From NCBI RefSeq assembly GCF_016786305.1, contig NZ_JADWYV010000013.1: a DNA stretch of 64,000 nt. The stretch is one strand, 5' to 3'. A model generated the notes under the pieces. It had not been told where the DNA came from, did no database searches, and saw nothing but the letters and a program-made list of their open reading frames with translations. Made by a program: the position numbers and the translations under genes. Positions 34,497 to 42,638 of this stretch are shown here, piece by piece. The DNA comes from Pseudofrankia nepalensis. Lineage in GTDB: Bacteria; Actinomycetota; Actinomycetes; Frankiales; Frankiaceae. How positions within the stretch are numbered: the first letter of the stretch is position 1; the number at the start of each line of letters is the position of its first letter.

Positions 34497-35759
34497 GTGA
34501 GGCCGTTCCGTTCGCTGTCTGTCCGCAACTTCCGGCTCTTCGCCTCTGGCCAGGTCCTGTCGGTCTGCGGGACCTGGATGATGGTCGTCGCGCAGGACTG
34601 GCTGGTGCTCGAGCTGACGGACGACTCGGCGAGCGCGCTCGGGGTGGTGACCGCGTTGCAGTTCACTCCGTCGTTGCTGCTCACCCTGATCGGGGGCCGG
34701 CTCGCCGACCGGTACGACAAGCGGCTGCTGCTCACCGTCGCCAACCTCGTCTCGGGCGCGCTGGCGCTGGCGTTGGCGGCGCTGGTGCTCACCGGTGGCG
34801 TGGCGCTGTGGCACATCCAGCTGTTCGCGCTGGCGTTGGGCGTGGTGAACGCGGTCGAGATCCCCACCCGCCTGGCCTTCGTCAGCGAGATCGTCGGCCC
34901 CGACCTGCTGCCGAACGCCTCGGCGTTGAGCGCGGCCTATTTCAACGTCGCCCGGGTGGCCGGGCCGGCGCTCGCGGGCGTGCTGATCGCCGCGTTCGAC
35001 ACCGGCCCGGTGATGGTGATCAACGCGGTGAGCTACCTGGCGACCGTGGTGGGGCTGCGCAGGATGCGGCCCGAGGAGCTGCACCGGGTCGCGCGATCGG
35101 CCACCGGCGCCCGGGTCAGGGACGGACTGCGGTATGTCGTTGCCCGCGGGGACCTGGTCCTGCCCCTGGTGCTGGTCGCCGCCGTCGGCCTGTGCGCGAT
35201 GAACTTCCAGCTCACGCTGCCGCTGCTGGCCAAGACGGTGTTCCATGCCGACGCGGCGATGTTCGGGCTGCTCACCGCCGCCTTCGCCGCCGGGTCGCTG
35301 GCCGCGGCACTGGCGACGACGGGGCGGCGCAGTCGACCGGCGGCCGGTCTGGTGAACGGCTCGGCGTTCGGATTCGGCCTGGTGATGCTGGTGACCGGGT
35401 GGGCACCGAACTTCGCCGCGGCCGCGGCAGGGCTGTTCGCCACCGGCTTCGGGGCGATCTTCTTCTCTCAGGCGGCGAACCACCGCATTCAGCTCGGCAG
35501 CGATCCTGCCTTCCGGGGGCGGTTGATGGCCGTCTACTCGACCATCCTGATGGGTACGACGCCGCTCGGTTCGCTGCTGGTCGGCCTTCTCGCGGAGCTG
35601 GCCGACGCCCGCGCCGGGATGTGGTTCGGCGGTGCGGCCGCGATGGTCGCCGCGGCCGCCGTCCACGCCGCCGGCCGTCGCACCCGACACCGTGGGGCAG
35701 CCGAGGCGCCAGCCCTCTCGGCGGGCTCTCCGGTGGTCCCGAGTGCTCAGGCACCGTAA
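34497..35759 (+). CDS. MFS transporter (EntS/DHA3-like exporter)
   Basis: A 420-residue, about 12-helix major facilitator of the group that includes enterobactin and macrolide exporters. It starts with the family pattern FRSLSVRNFRLFASGQVLS and has the loop 2-3 motif GGRLADRYDKRLLL. It probably exports a small hydrophobic compound using the proton gradient. An ATG at 34491 directly abuts the CGGAGG ribosome site, so the GTG at 34497, 6 bases from that site, is the likelier start. No regulator is adjacent. Confidence 0.88.
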   Translation: MRPFRSLSVRNFRLFASGQVLSVCGTWMMVVAQDWLVLELTDDSASALGVVTALQFTPSLLLTLIGGRLADRYDKRLLLTVANLVSGALALALAALVLTGGVALWHIQLFALALGVVNAVEIPTRLAFVSEIVGPDLLPNASALSAAYFNVARVAGPALAGVLIAAFDTGPVMVINAVSYLATVVGLRRMRPEELHRVARSATGARVRDGLRYVVARGDLVLPLVLVAAVGLCAMNFQLTLPLLAKTVFHADAAMFGLLTAAFAAGSLAAALATTGRRSRPAAGLVNGSAFGFGLVMLVTGWAPNFAAAAAGLFATGFGAIFFSQAANHRIQLGSDPAFRGRLMAVYSTILMGTTPLGSLLVGLLAELADARAGMWFGGAAAMVAAAAVHAAGRRTRHRGAAEAPALSAGSPVVPSAQAP

Positions 35760-35911
35760 GGCACGCTCGAGGTACTGCCAACGGCGCCTCGCAAGGCGAC
35801 GTGCTGCCGGCGAGGCGGCGTCAGGTCGGGACTTCCTCATCTCGTATGCGGAGCGCGTGACCAGGCGATCGTCGCCTGGCTGTTTGTCTAGCGCCTCCAG
35901 CGGAGGGACTC

Positions 35912-36211
35912 TCCAAGAGCGATGACTGCTCCGAATCCGATGAGGTCCCCTGCGTCGTCGGCACCGTCTGTGGCAGTGCCCAGGCCGTGGGCTATGCCCT
36001 CAACGGCCAATGGGCCCAAGCCGCCCTCCCCGGCGCCGGCATGCTCCCTGGCGCAGCCGTCGTCGCCAGCGGCGCCAAAGCCCTCAAGACCTTCAAACCT
36101 GAAGGTCGGATAGAGCGTCGGACTCACGTCCGACCAGCCGAGTCCGACCGCCGTTCGGCGGCAGGCGGAACACCGGACGTCGTCCGCGCGCTCGGAGCGC
36201 CGAGCCCATGA
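35912..36211 (+). pseudogene. Polymorphic-toxin-like pre-toxin fragment
   Basis: A reading frame without start codon contains VVGTVCGSAQAVGYALNGQW followed by AQAALPGAGMLPG and ASGAKALKTFK. A Gly/Ala-rich hydrophobic stretch with an NGQWAQAALPGAGMLPG pattern is typical of the segment just before the toxin domain in secreted actinobacterial polymorphic toxins. The rest of the gene on both sides is missing. The identification rests on this pattern alone. Confidence 0.4.
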
Positions 36212-36252
36212 CGACGGAAACGTGACACAGTATAGTCGACATCGACGTCGAT
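36208..36252 (+). promoter_or_regulatory. Promoter and palindromic operator for enoyl-CoA hydratase
   Basis: ATGACG (36208-36213) and TATAGT (36231-36236), 17 bases apart, precede the gene at 36277. A perfect 12-base palindrome ATCGACGTCGAT at 36241-36252 covers the predicted transcript start, and GTCGAC at 36235-36240 adjoins it. This fits repression by a TetR-type protein. Confidence 0.55.
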
Positions 36253-36276
36253 ACTGATATATGCGAAGGGTACGTC

Positions 36277-37086
36277 GTGGCGGAGCGTGTTCTGGTCGAG
36301 ATCCAGGACGGTGTCGCGGATGTCCGCCTGAACCGGCCGGAGAAGCTGAACGCGCTTGACGGGCCGATGTATCAGGCCCTCGTCGACGCCTGCGCGGCGA
36401 TCGGCGAGCAGCCCGCGGTAAGGGCCGTGGTCCTTTCCGGCGCGGGCCGAGGGTTCTGTGCCGGGTTGGACATGGCGGCGTTCCAGACCATGGCGGGCGA
36501 CCGCGCGGCCAGCTCGGCGCTGGCAGAGAGGGTTCTCGCGGCTGGTAAGGGCATGAACATCGGCCAGCTCGCGGTCTCGGCCTGGTCGCGGCTCCCGGTG
36601 CCGGTCATCGCGGCGATTCACGGGCCGTGTCTCGGCGGTGGCCTTCAGCTCGCCCTCGGCGCCGACGTGCGGATCGTCGCGCCCGATGCCTCGATGGCCG
36701 TCCTGGAGATCCGCTGGGGACTGGTCCCGGACATGGGCGGAAGTCTCGCCCTCGCCCAGTTGGTCAGACCCGACGTCGCGATGGAGCTCGCCTGGACAGG
36801 GCGTGTCGTCGGCGGTGTGGAGGCCGTAGAACTCGGGCTGGCGACGAGGTCGGCGCCCGATCCGCTTTCCGCCGCCCGTGAGCTCGCCACGCAGATCGCG
36901 AGCATGAGCCCCGATGCCATACGCGCGGTGAAACGACTCCTGAGCGGCACCGCCCACCGCACACCGACCGAACAGATGGCGCTCGAACGACAGGAGAGCG
37001 GCGCGCTGGTCGGCACCCCTAATCAGGTCGAGGCGGTCACCGCCGCCTTCGAGAAACGGGCGCCGATCTTCCGCGCCTCGTCGTAG
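36277..37086 (+). CDS. Enoyl-CoA hydratase/isomerase family protein
   Basis: Crotonase-fold protein of 269 residues with AGRGFCAGLDMAAF, GPCLGGGLQLALGADV and the WGLVPDMGGSLALAQLV helix that normally carries the second catalytic Glu region; here Asp occupies the DMGG position, as in many crotonase isomerases. It likely acts on an unsaturated acyl-CoA in beta-oxidation-type breakdown. GTG 36277 follows GAAGGG about 8 bases upstream. It has its own operator-promoter and ends in a region with a large inverted repeat (37261). Confidence 0.9.
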   Translation: MAERVLVEIQDGVADVRLNRPEKLNALDGPMYQALVDACAAIGEQPAVRAVVLSGAGRGFCAGLDMAAFQTMAGDRAASSALAERVLAAGKGMNIGQLAVSAWSRLPVPVIAAIHGPCLGGGLQLALGADVRIVAPDASMAVLEIRWGLVPDMGGSLALAQLVRPDVAMELAWTGRVVGGVEAVELGLATRSAPDPLSAARELATQIASMSPDAIRAVKRLLSGTAHRTPTEQMALERQESGALVGTPNQVEAVTAAFEKRAPIFRASS

Positions 37087-37260
37087 GCGCACCGCGGCCG
37101 GTGGCGCACGCCAGGAACACCGGGGGCCGGTTTCCTCGGCGACGCGCGGCGGAGGAACACCGGGCGCCGTCCAGGAGGCGGGACCGCGGACCGGCGACCA
37201 GACGCCCTGGCTGGCCGCCAGTGCCGGCCCCGCCAAGGTTCGCCCCGTATCGACGCCGGA

Positions 37261-37339
37261 CATGATCGCCGTTTCTGCCCTCCGGGGGTCGTGAACAGGG
37301 CCTCATCACGACCCCGTCGGGGCACAATCGGCGATCATG
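37261..37339. repeat. 79-bp imperfect inverted repeat (MITE-like or bidirectional terminator)
   Basis: The arms 37261-37296 and 37304-37339 are complementary except for about six mismatches; the outer 11 bases (CATGATCGCCG) match perfectly. It separates two convergent genes (hydratase ending at 37086, SnoaL-like gene ending at 37370). It is longer than an ordinary terminator, so a small non-autonomous element is possible. Confidence 0.7.
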
Positions 37340-37369
37340 CGGAGCGGGCGGACATTGGCGGTCGCGGCA

Positions 37370-37834
37370 CTAACGAATGCCGCTGGCGTCGAAGATCCAG
37401 GAGAAGTCGCCGCCAGCAAGACCCTCGCGCCACGCCGCGGGCGCCTGGGCCATCAGCGCCTGCATGTCCCAGTAGTCCTTCCAGAGGGTGATCACGCCGT
37501 CGTGCACGACCTGTACCGACAGGCAAGGCAGCACAATCTCCTCGCCCGAGGCGAAGCGCCAGATCTCGTGATGCTCCGTCATCACCGTGTCGCCTTCGAC
37601 GGCTCTCCTGAGATGATCATTCTCAAAGGCGGCGAGGCTGTCGAGGACGGACTTCGCGCGAGCGACGATTCCTTTCGCCCCCTTGGCCGCCAGGGTGGGC
37701 CCCGCGGGCACGTCCCAGTACAGGGAGTCGTCGCCGAAGAAGACGTGGAGGCGCTCCCAGTCGCGGGCGAAGAGCGTTTCCCAGAACGCCGCCACGAGCA
37801 CCTCGGGGCTCGCCTCGGACGGGGTGTCGGGCAT
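37370..37834 (-). CDS. Limonene-1,2-epoxide hydrolase-like NTF2-fold protein (copy 1)
   Basis: A 154-residue SnoaL/NTF2-fold protein close to the limonene-1,2-epoxide hydrolase group (FARDWERLHVFFGDDSLYWD near the N-terminus, then VHDGVITLWKDYWD near the end). In true epoxide hydrolases an Arg-Asp-Asp set drives water attack. Here the last Asp (KDYWD) is present, but the Arg/Asp pair around TEHHEIW reads His and Glu, so activity may differ. ATG 37834 has AAGGAG 7 bases upstream. A paralogue of about two-thirds identity lies at 38174-38635. Confidence 0.85.
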   Translation of the reverse strand: MPDTPSEASPEVLVAAFWETLFARDWERLHVFFGDDSLYWDVPAGPTLAAKGAKGIVARAKSVLDSLAAFENDHLRRAVEGDTVMTEHHEIWRFASGEEIVLPCLSVQVVHDGVITLWKDYWDMQALMAQAPAAWREGLAGGDFSWIFDASGIR

Positions 37835-37903
37835 GGTCAGCTCCTTGTACGGTGCGACGGTGCGGAAGTGGCCGCGGACGTCGTGGTGGGTCGGGCGCCC
37901 GCG

Positions 37904-38080
37904 TCACAGCGTCACGACGGTGCGGCCCTTGGTCCGGCGGTTCTCCACGGCGTCGAGCCAGTCGGGGACGTCGGCGAGCGTGCTGCTTTGACCGATGACC
38001 GGCCGTACGACTCCGCGTCGCGTCAGCCGCAGGATCTCGTTCCAGACGTTGATAGCTGTGCTCGTTCTTCCCGGTTCCAT
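37904..38080 (-). pseudogene. Zinc-type alcohol dehydrogenase/quinone oxidoreductase C-terminal fragment
   Basis: From about 38045 the minus strand reads WNEILRLTRRGVVRPVIGQS and then ENRRTKGRTVVTL before TGA at 37904-37906. This is the typical C-terminal end of medium-chain dehydrogenases (ALENRRTTGKVVL). An ATG at 38080 opens a 58-codon frame. The cofactor and zinc domains are missing. It sits between the two epoxide-hydrolase-like paralogues. Confidence 0.7.
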
Positions 38081-38173
38081 GCGGCGGGGTCTCCCGTGCC
38101 GGCCAGGTCGCGCCCAAGCGGCTGCTGACGGTTCGGGCGGCGAGGGATCACAGCGCTGACGCGCCTGGTTGCG

Positions 38174-38635
38174 TCAACGGACACCCGTGGCGTCGTACAA
38201 CCAGGACTGATCCTTGCCGAGGCTCGCGACCCAGGACGCGGGCGCCTTCGTCATGAGGGCCTGGAGGTCCCAGTAGTCCTTCCAGATGGCGATCACGCCG
38301 TCGCGTACGACATGTACCGAGACGCAGGGAAGCACGATCTCGTCCCCGGTGGCGAACCGCCAGATCTCCTGGTGCTCGGTCATGACCGTGTCGCCTTCGG
38401 CGGCCGTCCGGATGTGGTCGTTGCCGTAGAAGACGAGGGCGTCGAGGACGGACGTGGCGCGGGCGATGATGTCCTCCGGGCCTTTGGCCGCCACGGTCGG
38501 TCCCGTTGGCACGTCCCAGTAGACGGAATCCTCGCCGAAGAACGTGCGCGCGCGGTCCCAGTCACGTGTGTACATCGCTTCCTGGAACGCGGCGACGATC
38601 TCCTTCGGGGTTGCTCTCACCGTTGTGTCGGACAT
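38174..38635 (-). CDS. Limonene-1,2-epoxide hydrolase-like NTF2-fold protein (copy 2)
   Basis: A 153-residue paralogue of the 37370-37834 protein with the same blocks (YTRDWDRARTFFGEDSVYWD, TVMTEHQEIWRFATGDEIVL, RDGVIAIWKDYWD). The same His/Glu replacements at the usual Arg/Asp positions occur. The frame opens at 38713, but ATG 38635, preceded by AGGGAGCTGACC as in copy 1, is the start. The two copies and the dehydrogenase fragment suggest a local duplication followed by decay. It follows the molybdopterin oxidoreductase gene by 31 bases on the same strand, so the two may be co-transcribed. Confidence 0.85.
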   Translation of the reverse strand: MSDTTVRATPKEIVAAFQEAMYTRDWDRARTFFGEDSVYWDVPTGPTVAAKGPEDIIARATSVLDALVFYGNDHIRTAAEGDTVMTEHQEIWRFATGDEIVLPCVSVHVVRDGVIAIWKDYWDLQALMTKAPASWVASLGKDQSWLYDATGVR

Positions 38636-38666
38636 GGTCAGCTCCCTGGTGTTGGCCGGAGGAACG

Positions 38667-40838
38667 CTAGCGGACCGGCGATGGGGCAATGCCCGGCTCC
38701 GCGCGCACGTCAACGGGAATCCCGGTGATCTGGGACATGCAGCTCACGGGGTCGAAGGCCCCTGGTCCACGCGGGGTCAGGACGTTCACGTTCGCACCGC
38801 CACGCCGCCGTGCCACCGGCATGCCGGTCGTCTCGGCATTGCCGAACCCGTGGGTCATCGCCACCACTCCGGGACGCAGCCGCGGATCGAACCGCACCTC
38901 GGCGGCGAGCGCGCCCCACTCGTTGCTGACCGAGGCTCGTGACCCAGGGGTGAGACCGAGGCGGGCACCATCCTGCGGGTTCATCCAGAGCGGGTTCGGC
39001 CAGTCGCCCGGGCGCTTCGTCGGCAGGTTTCCCATCGCCGAGTTCAGCGCGTCCTGGGTTCGTCTCGTGATGAGCTTGAAGCGCCCGGGCTCCTCGGCGC
39101 GGAGGTCCTCGAACAGGGCATGTCCCCGGGCGAGAGTGGAGCCGAGCGCCTCAGGCACGCACTCGAGCGGGCTGTCGGCCCCGAGCCGTTCCCGAGAGCG
39201 TTCGGGTCCGTGTTCGCGCAACGGCACGACGCCGCCCGCCGCGCGTAGCGCGGACACGGCGAGGCCCTTCGGGGCGAGCGCCCGGTCGAACAGCAGGGGC
39301 AGTGCGTCGGTCGCGGCCGGGTCGACGAGGGCCTTGCGGCCCATCGCCTGGAGCAGCTGGCCGAGAATGCGCCACTCCTCGCGCTGCTGCGCCTCCGCCT
39401 CGACCACGGCCGGGGTCCACTGCAGGTAGGGCTCCACCTGAATGCCCTGGACGAAGGTGTTGAGATCCGGCCGCTCGAACTGGTCGGTGGCCGGGAGCAC
39501 GAAGTCGGCGAGCTCACCGGTGGCGTTGCGGTAGAGGTCGATCGTGACGAGCAGGTCGAGCGATCTCAGTGACTCGGTGAGCTGGGGGCCTCCGCCGACG
39601 CTGAGCGCCGGGTTTCCCGCGATGACGACCAGCGCCCGCAACGGCTCCTCCGCCGCGCCGATGAACTCTGGGAGCAGGGCGGCGGGGAGCAGGCCCATCG
39701 CGCGCCGGAAGTCACCCCATCGTGTCGTGTGGAACGAGGCCGAGGTTCTGTCGACGGGTCCGAAGCGTGCCCCGATCCCGCGGGCGGGGAAATAGTTCCC
39801 GCCGGGCCGGTCGAGGTTTCCCGTCAGCAGGAGCAGCATCTGGACCAGCCAGTAGGCGAGCGCGCCCTGCCTGCCCATGTTCAGGCCGGTGGACACGTGG
39901 ATCGCCGCGGCCTCGGCGGCCGCGAAGTCCCGGGCGAGCTGTGCGATGACCTCGGCGGGCAGACCCACGACGTCGGCCACCGCGTCGGGTGAGTACGCAG
40001 CGACGAAGGCGGCGACCTCCGCGGCACCTGTGACCGCTCCCTGCGCGGCGCCCGGCCGGAAGCCCACCGTGCGGTGGATCTCGTGCAGGAGCGCGGCCAG
40101 CAGGTAGGGGTCGCTGTCCGGCCGGATCTGTAACGTCGGGCCGATGTCGGGTTCGACGTCGACGGGGTTCACGAAGACGACCCGGCCGCCGCGGTCACGG
40201 ATTCGCCGGAGCTCCACGACCGGGTTGGCGACGCTGATGAACGACGACTTGCTGACCCGCGGGTTGGAGCCGATCACGAGAAGCAGCTCGGTGCGCCTGA
40301 GATCGGGGATCGGGTTCGCGGTTGGCGAGCCGTAGAGCAGCTCGGCGACCGCGTACTTGTTGGAACAGTCCTGCGTGGCGGCGGAGAAGACCCGGTCCGT
40401 TCCCAGCGCGCCCGCGAAGTGCCCCGACGCAGCGCTGCCCAGGGCGTTGAACGCGACCGGGTTTCCGATGTAGATGCCCGCGGCCCTCGGGCCATGCGTG
40501 GACATGACGTCCCGCAGCCGCGAGGCGATCTCCTCCAGTGCCTCGTCCCACGAGACGGGGACGAAGCGGTCGCCTTCCCGGCGTAGCGGTACCCGCAGCC
40601 GGTCCGGATCGTGGTGCAGGTCGATGGCACGAAGCCCCTTGTTGCACGCGAAGCCGCGCGTGACGGCGTGATCGTGGTCCGGCCGCAGGCGGACGAGGTG
40701 GCCGCGCTCGACCGTGGCGACCGTTCCGCAGCCGGCCTCGCAGAGCCGGCAGTAGGTGCGGACGGTGCCAGCCCGCCCGTCGAGCAGCCCGGCCGCGGTG
40801 CCTGTGCGCCCGGGGCGGTCAGAGGACTCAGGGCTCAT
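38667..40838 (-). CDS. Molybdopterin-dependent oxidoreductase with 4Fe-4S cluster
   Basis: A 723-residue DMSO-reductase-superfamily protein. The N-terminal 4Fe-4S site is Cys30, Cys33, Cys37 and Cys65 (YCRLCEAGC ... FACNKG). The likely molybdenum ligand is Cys158 in ATQDCSNK, which points to the periplasmic-nitrate-reductase-like/formate-dehydrogenase-like branch. The family pattern VIGSNPRVSKSSF and a C-terminal molydopterin dinucleotide domain (MTHGFGNAETTGM) are intact. No Tat signal is seen, so it is cytoplasmic. ATG 40838 has GGGAGA 4 bases before it. It diverges from an IclR regulator with repeats between them. Its substrate is unknown; electron-transfer partners are not adjacent. Confidence 0.9.
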   Translation of the reverse strand: MSPESSDRPGRTGTAAGLLDGRAGTVRTYCRLCEAGCGTVATVERGHLVRLRPDHDHAVTRGFACNKGLRAIDLHHDPDRLRVPLRREGDRFVPVSWDEALEEIASRLRDVMSTHGPRAAGIYIGNPVAFNALGSAASGHFAGALGTDRVFSAATQDCSNKYAVAELLYGSPTANPIPDLRRTELLLVIGSNPRVSKSSFISVANPVVELRRIRDRGGRVVFVNPVDVEPDIGPTLQIRPDSDPYLLAALLHEIHRTVGFRPGAAQGAVTGAAEVAAFVAAYSPDAVADVVGLPAEVIAQLARDFAAAEAAAIHVSTGLNMGRQGALAYWLVQMLLLLTGNLDRPGGNYFPARGIGARFGPVDRTSASFHTTRWGDFRRAMGLLPAALLPEFIGAAEEPLRALVVIAGNPALSVGGGPQLTESLRSLDLLVTIDLYRNATGELADFVLPATDQFERPDLNTFVQGIQVEPYLQWTPAVVEAEAQQREEWRILGQLLQAMGRKALVDPAATDALPLLFDRALAPKGLAVSALRAAGGVVPLREHGPERSRERLGADSPLECVPEALGSTLARGHALFEDLRAEEPGRFKLITRRTQDALNSAMGNLPTKRPGDWPNPLWMNPQDGARLGLTPGSRASVSNEWGALAAEVRFDPRLRPGVVAMTHGFGNAETTGMPVARRRGGANVNVLTPRGPGAFDPVSCMSQITGIPVDVRAEPGIAPSPVR

Positions 40839-40889
40839 GCGTTCTCCCACCCCGGATCACCAGATCGTGCATGGCGGCAGACTCGCACG

Positions 40890-40922
40890 GTTGAAAGATG
40901 CGCCACAAGGGTTGAAATATGC
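40890..40922. promoter_or_regulatory. Paired direct repeats, candidate IclR operator and promoter
   Basis: GTTGAAAGATGC at 40890-40901 and GTTGAAATATGC at 40911-40922 differ at one base and are spaced 21 bases, two helical turns. TTGAAA (40891) and AAATAT (40915), 18 bases apart, form a plausible promoter for the IclR gene at 40947. The repeats lie midway between the divergent IclR and oxidoreductase genes. Confidence 0.55.
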
Positions 40923-40946
40923 AACCAGTCCGGCAACAGTGCAGCC

Positions 40947-41813
40947 ATGGCCCGTCCCTCGCCGCAGACCGACAGAGTCGTTGCGCTCATCGAGCTGATC
41001 GCGCTGCGGCCAGCCGAGGGCGTGACCCTGGCGGAAGTCACCCGCGGCTTGGGCGTGAACAAGTCCACCTGTCACTCGATGCTCAGTGCCCTCACCTCGG
41101 CGGGCTGGTTGCTGCGTGACCCGGTCCGCAAGCGCTACTGCCTCGGCCCAGGCCTGGTCGCGGTTGGTCGGGTGGCCAACGACGGCTTTCCCGCGCTCGC
41201 CTTCGCCCGGTCGGCCATGGCCGACCTCAGCGCCGCCGCCGGTGCGAACTGCCTGGCGTTTACGATCACCCGGGACCAGCTGACCGTCGTCGACGAGGTT
41301 CGCCATCCACGGGCTCCCGTGGGGGGCCTGCGGGTCGGCTCCACGGTCCCGTTTCGTCCTCCGTTCGGCGCCGCCGCCGTCGCCAGCGACGACACCGACC
41401 GCTGGCTGGCGCAGGCGCCGGCCGCGCACCGCGAGAGCTACGCCGCGGCGTTGGCCTCGGTCCGGGCGCGGGGCTATGCCGTCGAGCTGGCGCCCGAGCC
41501 CATGGAACAGCTGCGTCGCCTCGCCAGCCGCCTTGGCCTGCCCGAACTGTTGGAGCGGCTCGCGGAGGAACTGACGGGTGACGACCACTACCTGGTCGGG
41601 GACCTCGAGCCCGACCGCGAGTACGACGCGACCTCGATCAACATCGCGGTACCCGGCCCAGGGGGCCAACCGGTTCTGCTGCTCAGCCTGAGCTGCTTGC
41701 CCGCGCCGCTGCCGGGTGCCCGGGTGGTCGAGCTCGGCAACCAGCTCCTCGAGGTGGCCGGCCGGCTGAGCGCCGCCCTGGCGGGGACATCCCGAACCGC
41801 GCGAGCCTCGTAG
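40947..41813 (+). CDS. IclR family transcriptional regulator
   Basis: A 288-residue regulator with the N-terminal winged helix (TLAEVTRGLGVNKSTCHSML) and the C-terminal IclR effector-binding domain (PVGGLRVGSTVPFRPPFGAA). IclR proteins usually control a neighbouring catabolic operon in response to a small organic acid. The gene diverges from the molybdopterin oxidoreductase, which is the probable target. The frame is open well upstream, but ATG 40947 gives the expected start. Confidence 0.9.
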   Translation: MARPSPQTDRVVALIELIALRPAEGVTLAEVTRGLGVNKSTCHSMLSALTSAGWLLRDPVRKRYCLGPGLVAVGRVANDGFPALAFARSAMADLSAAAGANCLAFTITRDQLTVVDEVRHPRAPVGGLRVGSTVPFRPPFGAAAVASDDTDRWLAQAPAAHRESYAAALASVRARGYAVELAPEPMEQLRRLASRLGLPELLERLAEELTGDDHYLVGDLEPDREYDATSINIAVPGPGGQPVLLLSLSCLPAPLPGARVVELGNQLLEVAGRLSAALAGTSRTARAS

Positions 41814-41867
41814 CACGGCCACCGGCGTTCGCGGACAGCCCGCACCGCGATCATGCGCCGCCGTGGC

Positions 41868-41917
41868 GGACAGCGAAGTCGCGGGTCAACGCCCCGAAAC
41901 CGACCTCTGGCATGGCA
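41868..41917 (+). repeat. Diverged IS terminal sequence, copy 3
   Basis: The stretch GGACAGCGAAGTCGCGGGTC followed by AACGCCCCGAAACCGACCTC and TGGCATGGCAC aligns with the IS ends at 49521-49573 and 29217-29267 with about 70 percent identity. No transposase remains. It lies between the ends of the convergent IclR and TetR genes. Confidence 0.45.
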
Positions 41918-41969
41918 CAAGCCAGACTGGGCTGATCTGTACGACCTCCGATGGAGGCTTGGTCGGGTG

Positions 41970-42638
41970 TCAGCCTTCGGTGGGTGGGTGGACTGCGTCT
42001 GACGGGTGCGTGTCGAGGCGCGCGACGAGCAGGTCGATGAGCGCCGCGCGCTCCCGGGCCGTGTCGACCGGTTCGTCGACGACCATCTGGATGAAGACAA
42101 GTCCGCGAAGTGCCGCCCAGAGCAGGTCGCCGATGGCCTGGGCGTCGGTGTGGTGTCGCCGGTGCGCGATCAGGTCTCGGCCGAGTCGGGCGAGCTCGGC
42201 CGCCATCAGCGCGAGTTGCCCTGAGGTTTCGGCGAGTCGGTTGGCCCGGGTCGCGACGAGGATCTCGAGGCTGGCGCGGGATGCCGGTGTGGAGAACGCG
42301 GCCCAGGCGGCCTCGACGAGCGCGCTGACCTGGTCTCGCGGGGATCCCGGCGCGATGCCCACCGCGGCCATGCGCGTTCGCAGCTCCTCGAAGGACGAGT
42401 CGACGACGGCCGCCAGTAGCCCGTCGCGGTCTCCGAAGTGGTACTGGATGACGCCCCACGTCACGCCGGCTCGCTCGGCGATGTGCTTGGCGCTGGCCGC
42501 GGCGAAGCCCTCCTCGACCACGCACCGCACGGTCTCCTCCATGATCATGGCGCGTGTCCGCTCGGCCCGGGCCTGAGCCCCGCTGGTAGGCCGGGTCGGC
42601 GCGATGGACCTGCGACGACCGGTGGCGCCCGAGGTCAC
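41970..42638 (-). CDS. TetR family transcriptional regulator
   Basis: A 222-residue regulator with helix-turn-helix AKHIAERAGVTWGVIQYHFG near residue 45 and a TetR_C-type ligand domain. The frame runs upstream antisense to nothing useful; the GTG at 42638 overlaps the stop of the upstream dehydrogenase (GTGA) and gives a normal N-terminus, so translation is coupled. Co-transcription with the dehydrogenase and the operator-like dyad at 43751-43766 in the divergent region suggest that it represses both dehydrogenase genes. Confidence 0.9.
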   Translation of the reverse strand: MTSGATGRRRSIAPTRPTSGAQARAERTRAMIMEETVRCVVEEGFAAASAKHIAERAGVTWGVIQYHFGDRDGLLAAVVDSSFEELRTRMAAVGIAPGSPRDQVSALVEAAWAAFSTPASRASLEILVATRANRLAETSGQLALMAAELARLGRDLIAHRRHHTDAQAIGDLLWAALRGLVFIQMVVDEPVDTARERAALIDLLVARLDTHPSDAVHPPTEG

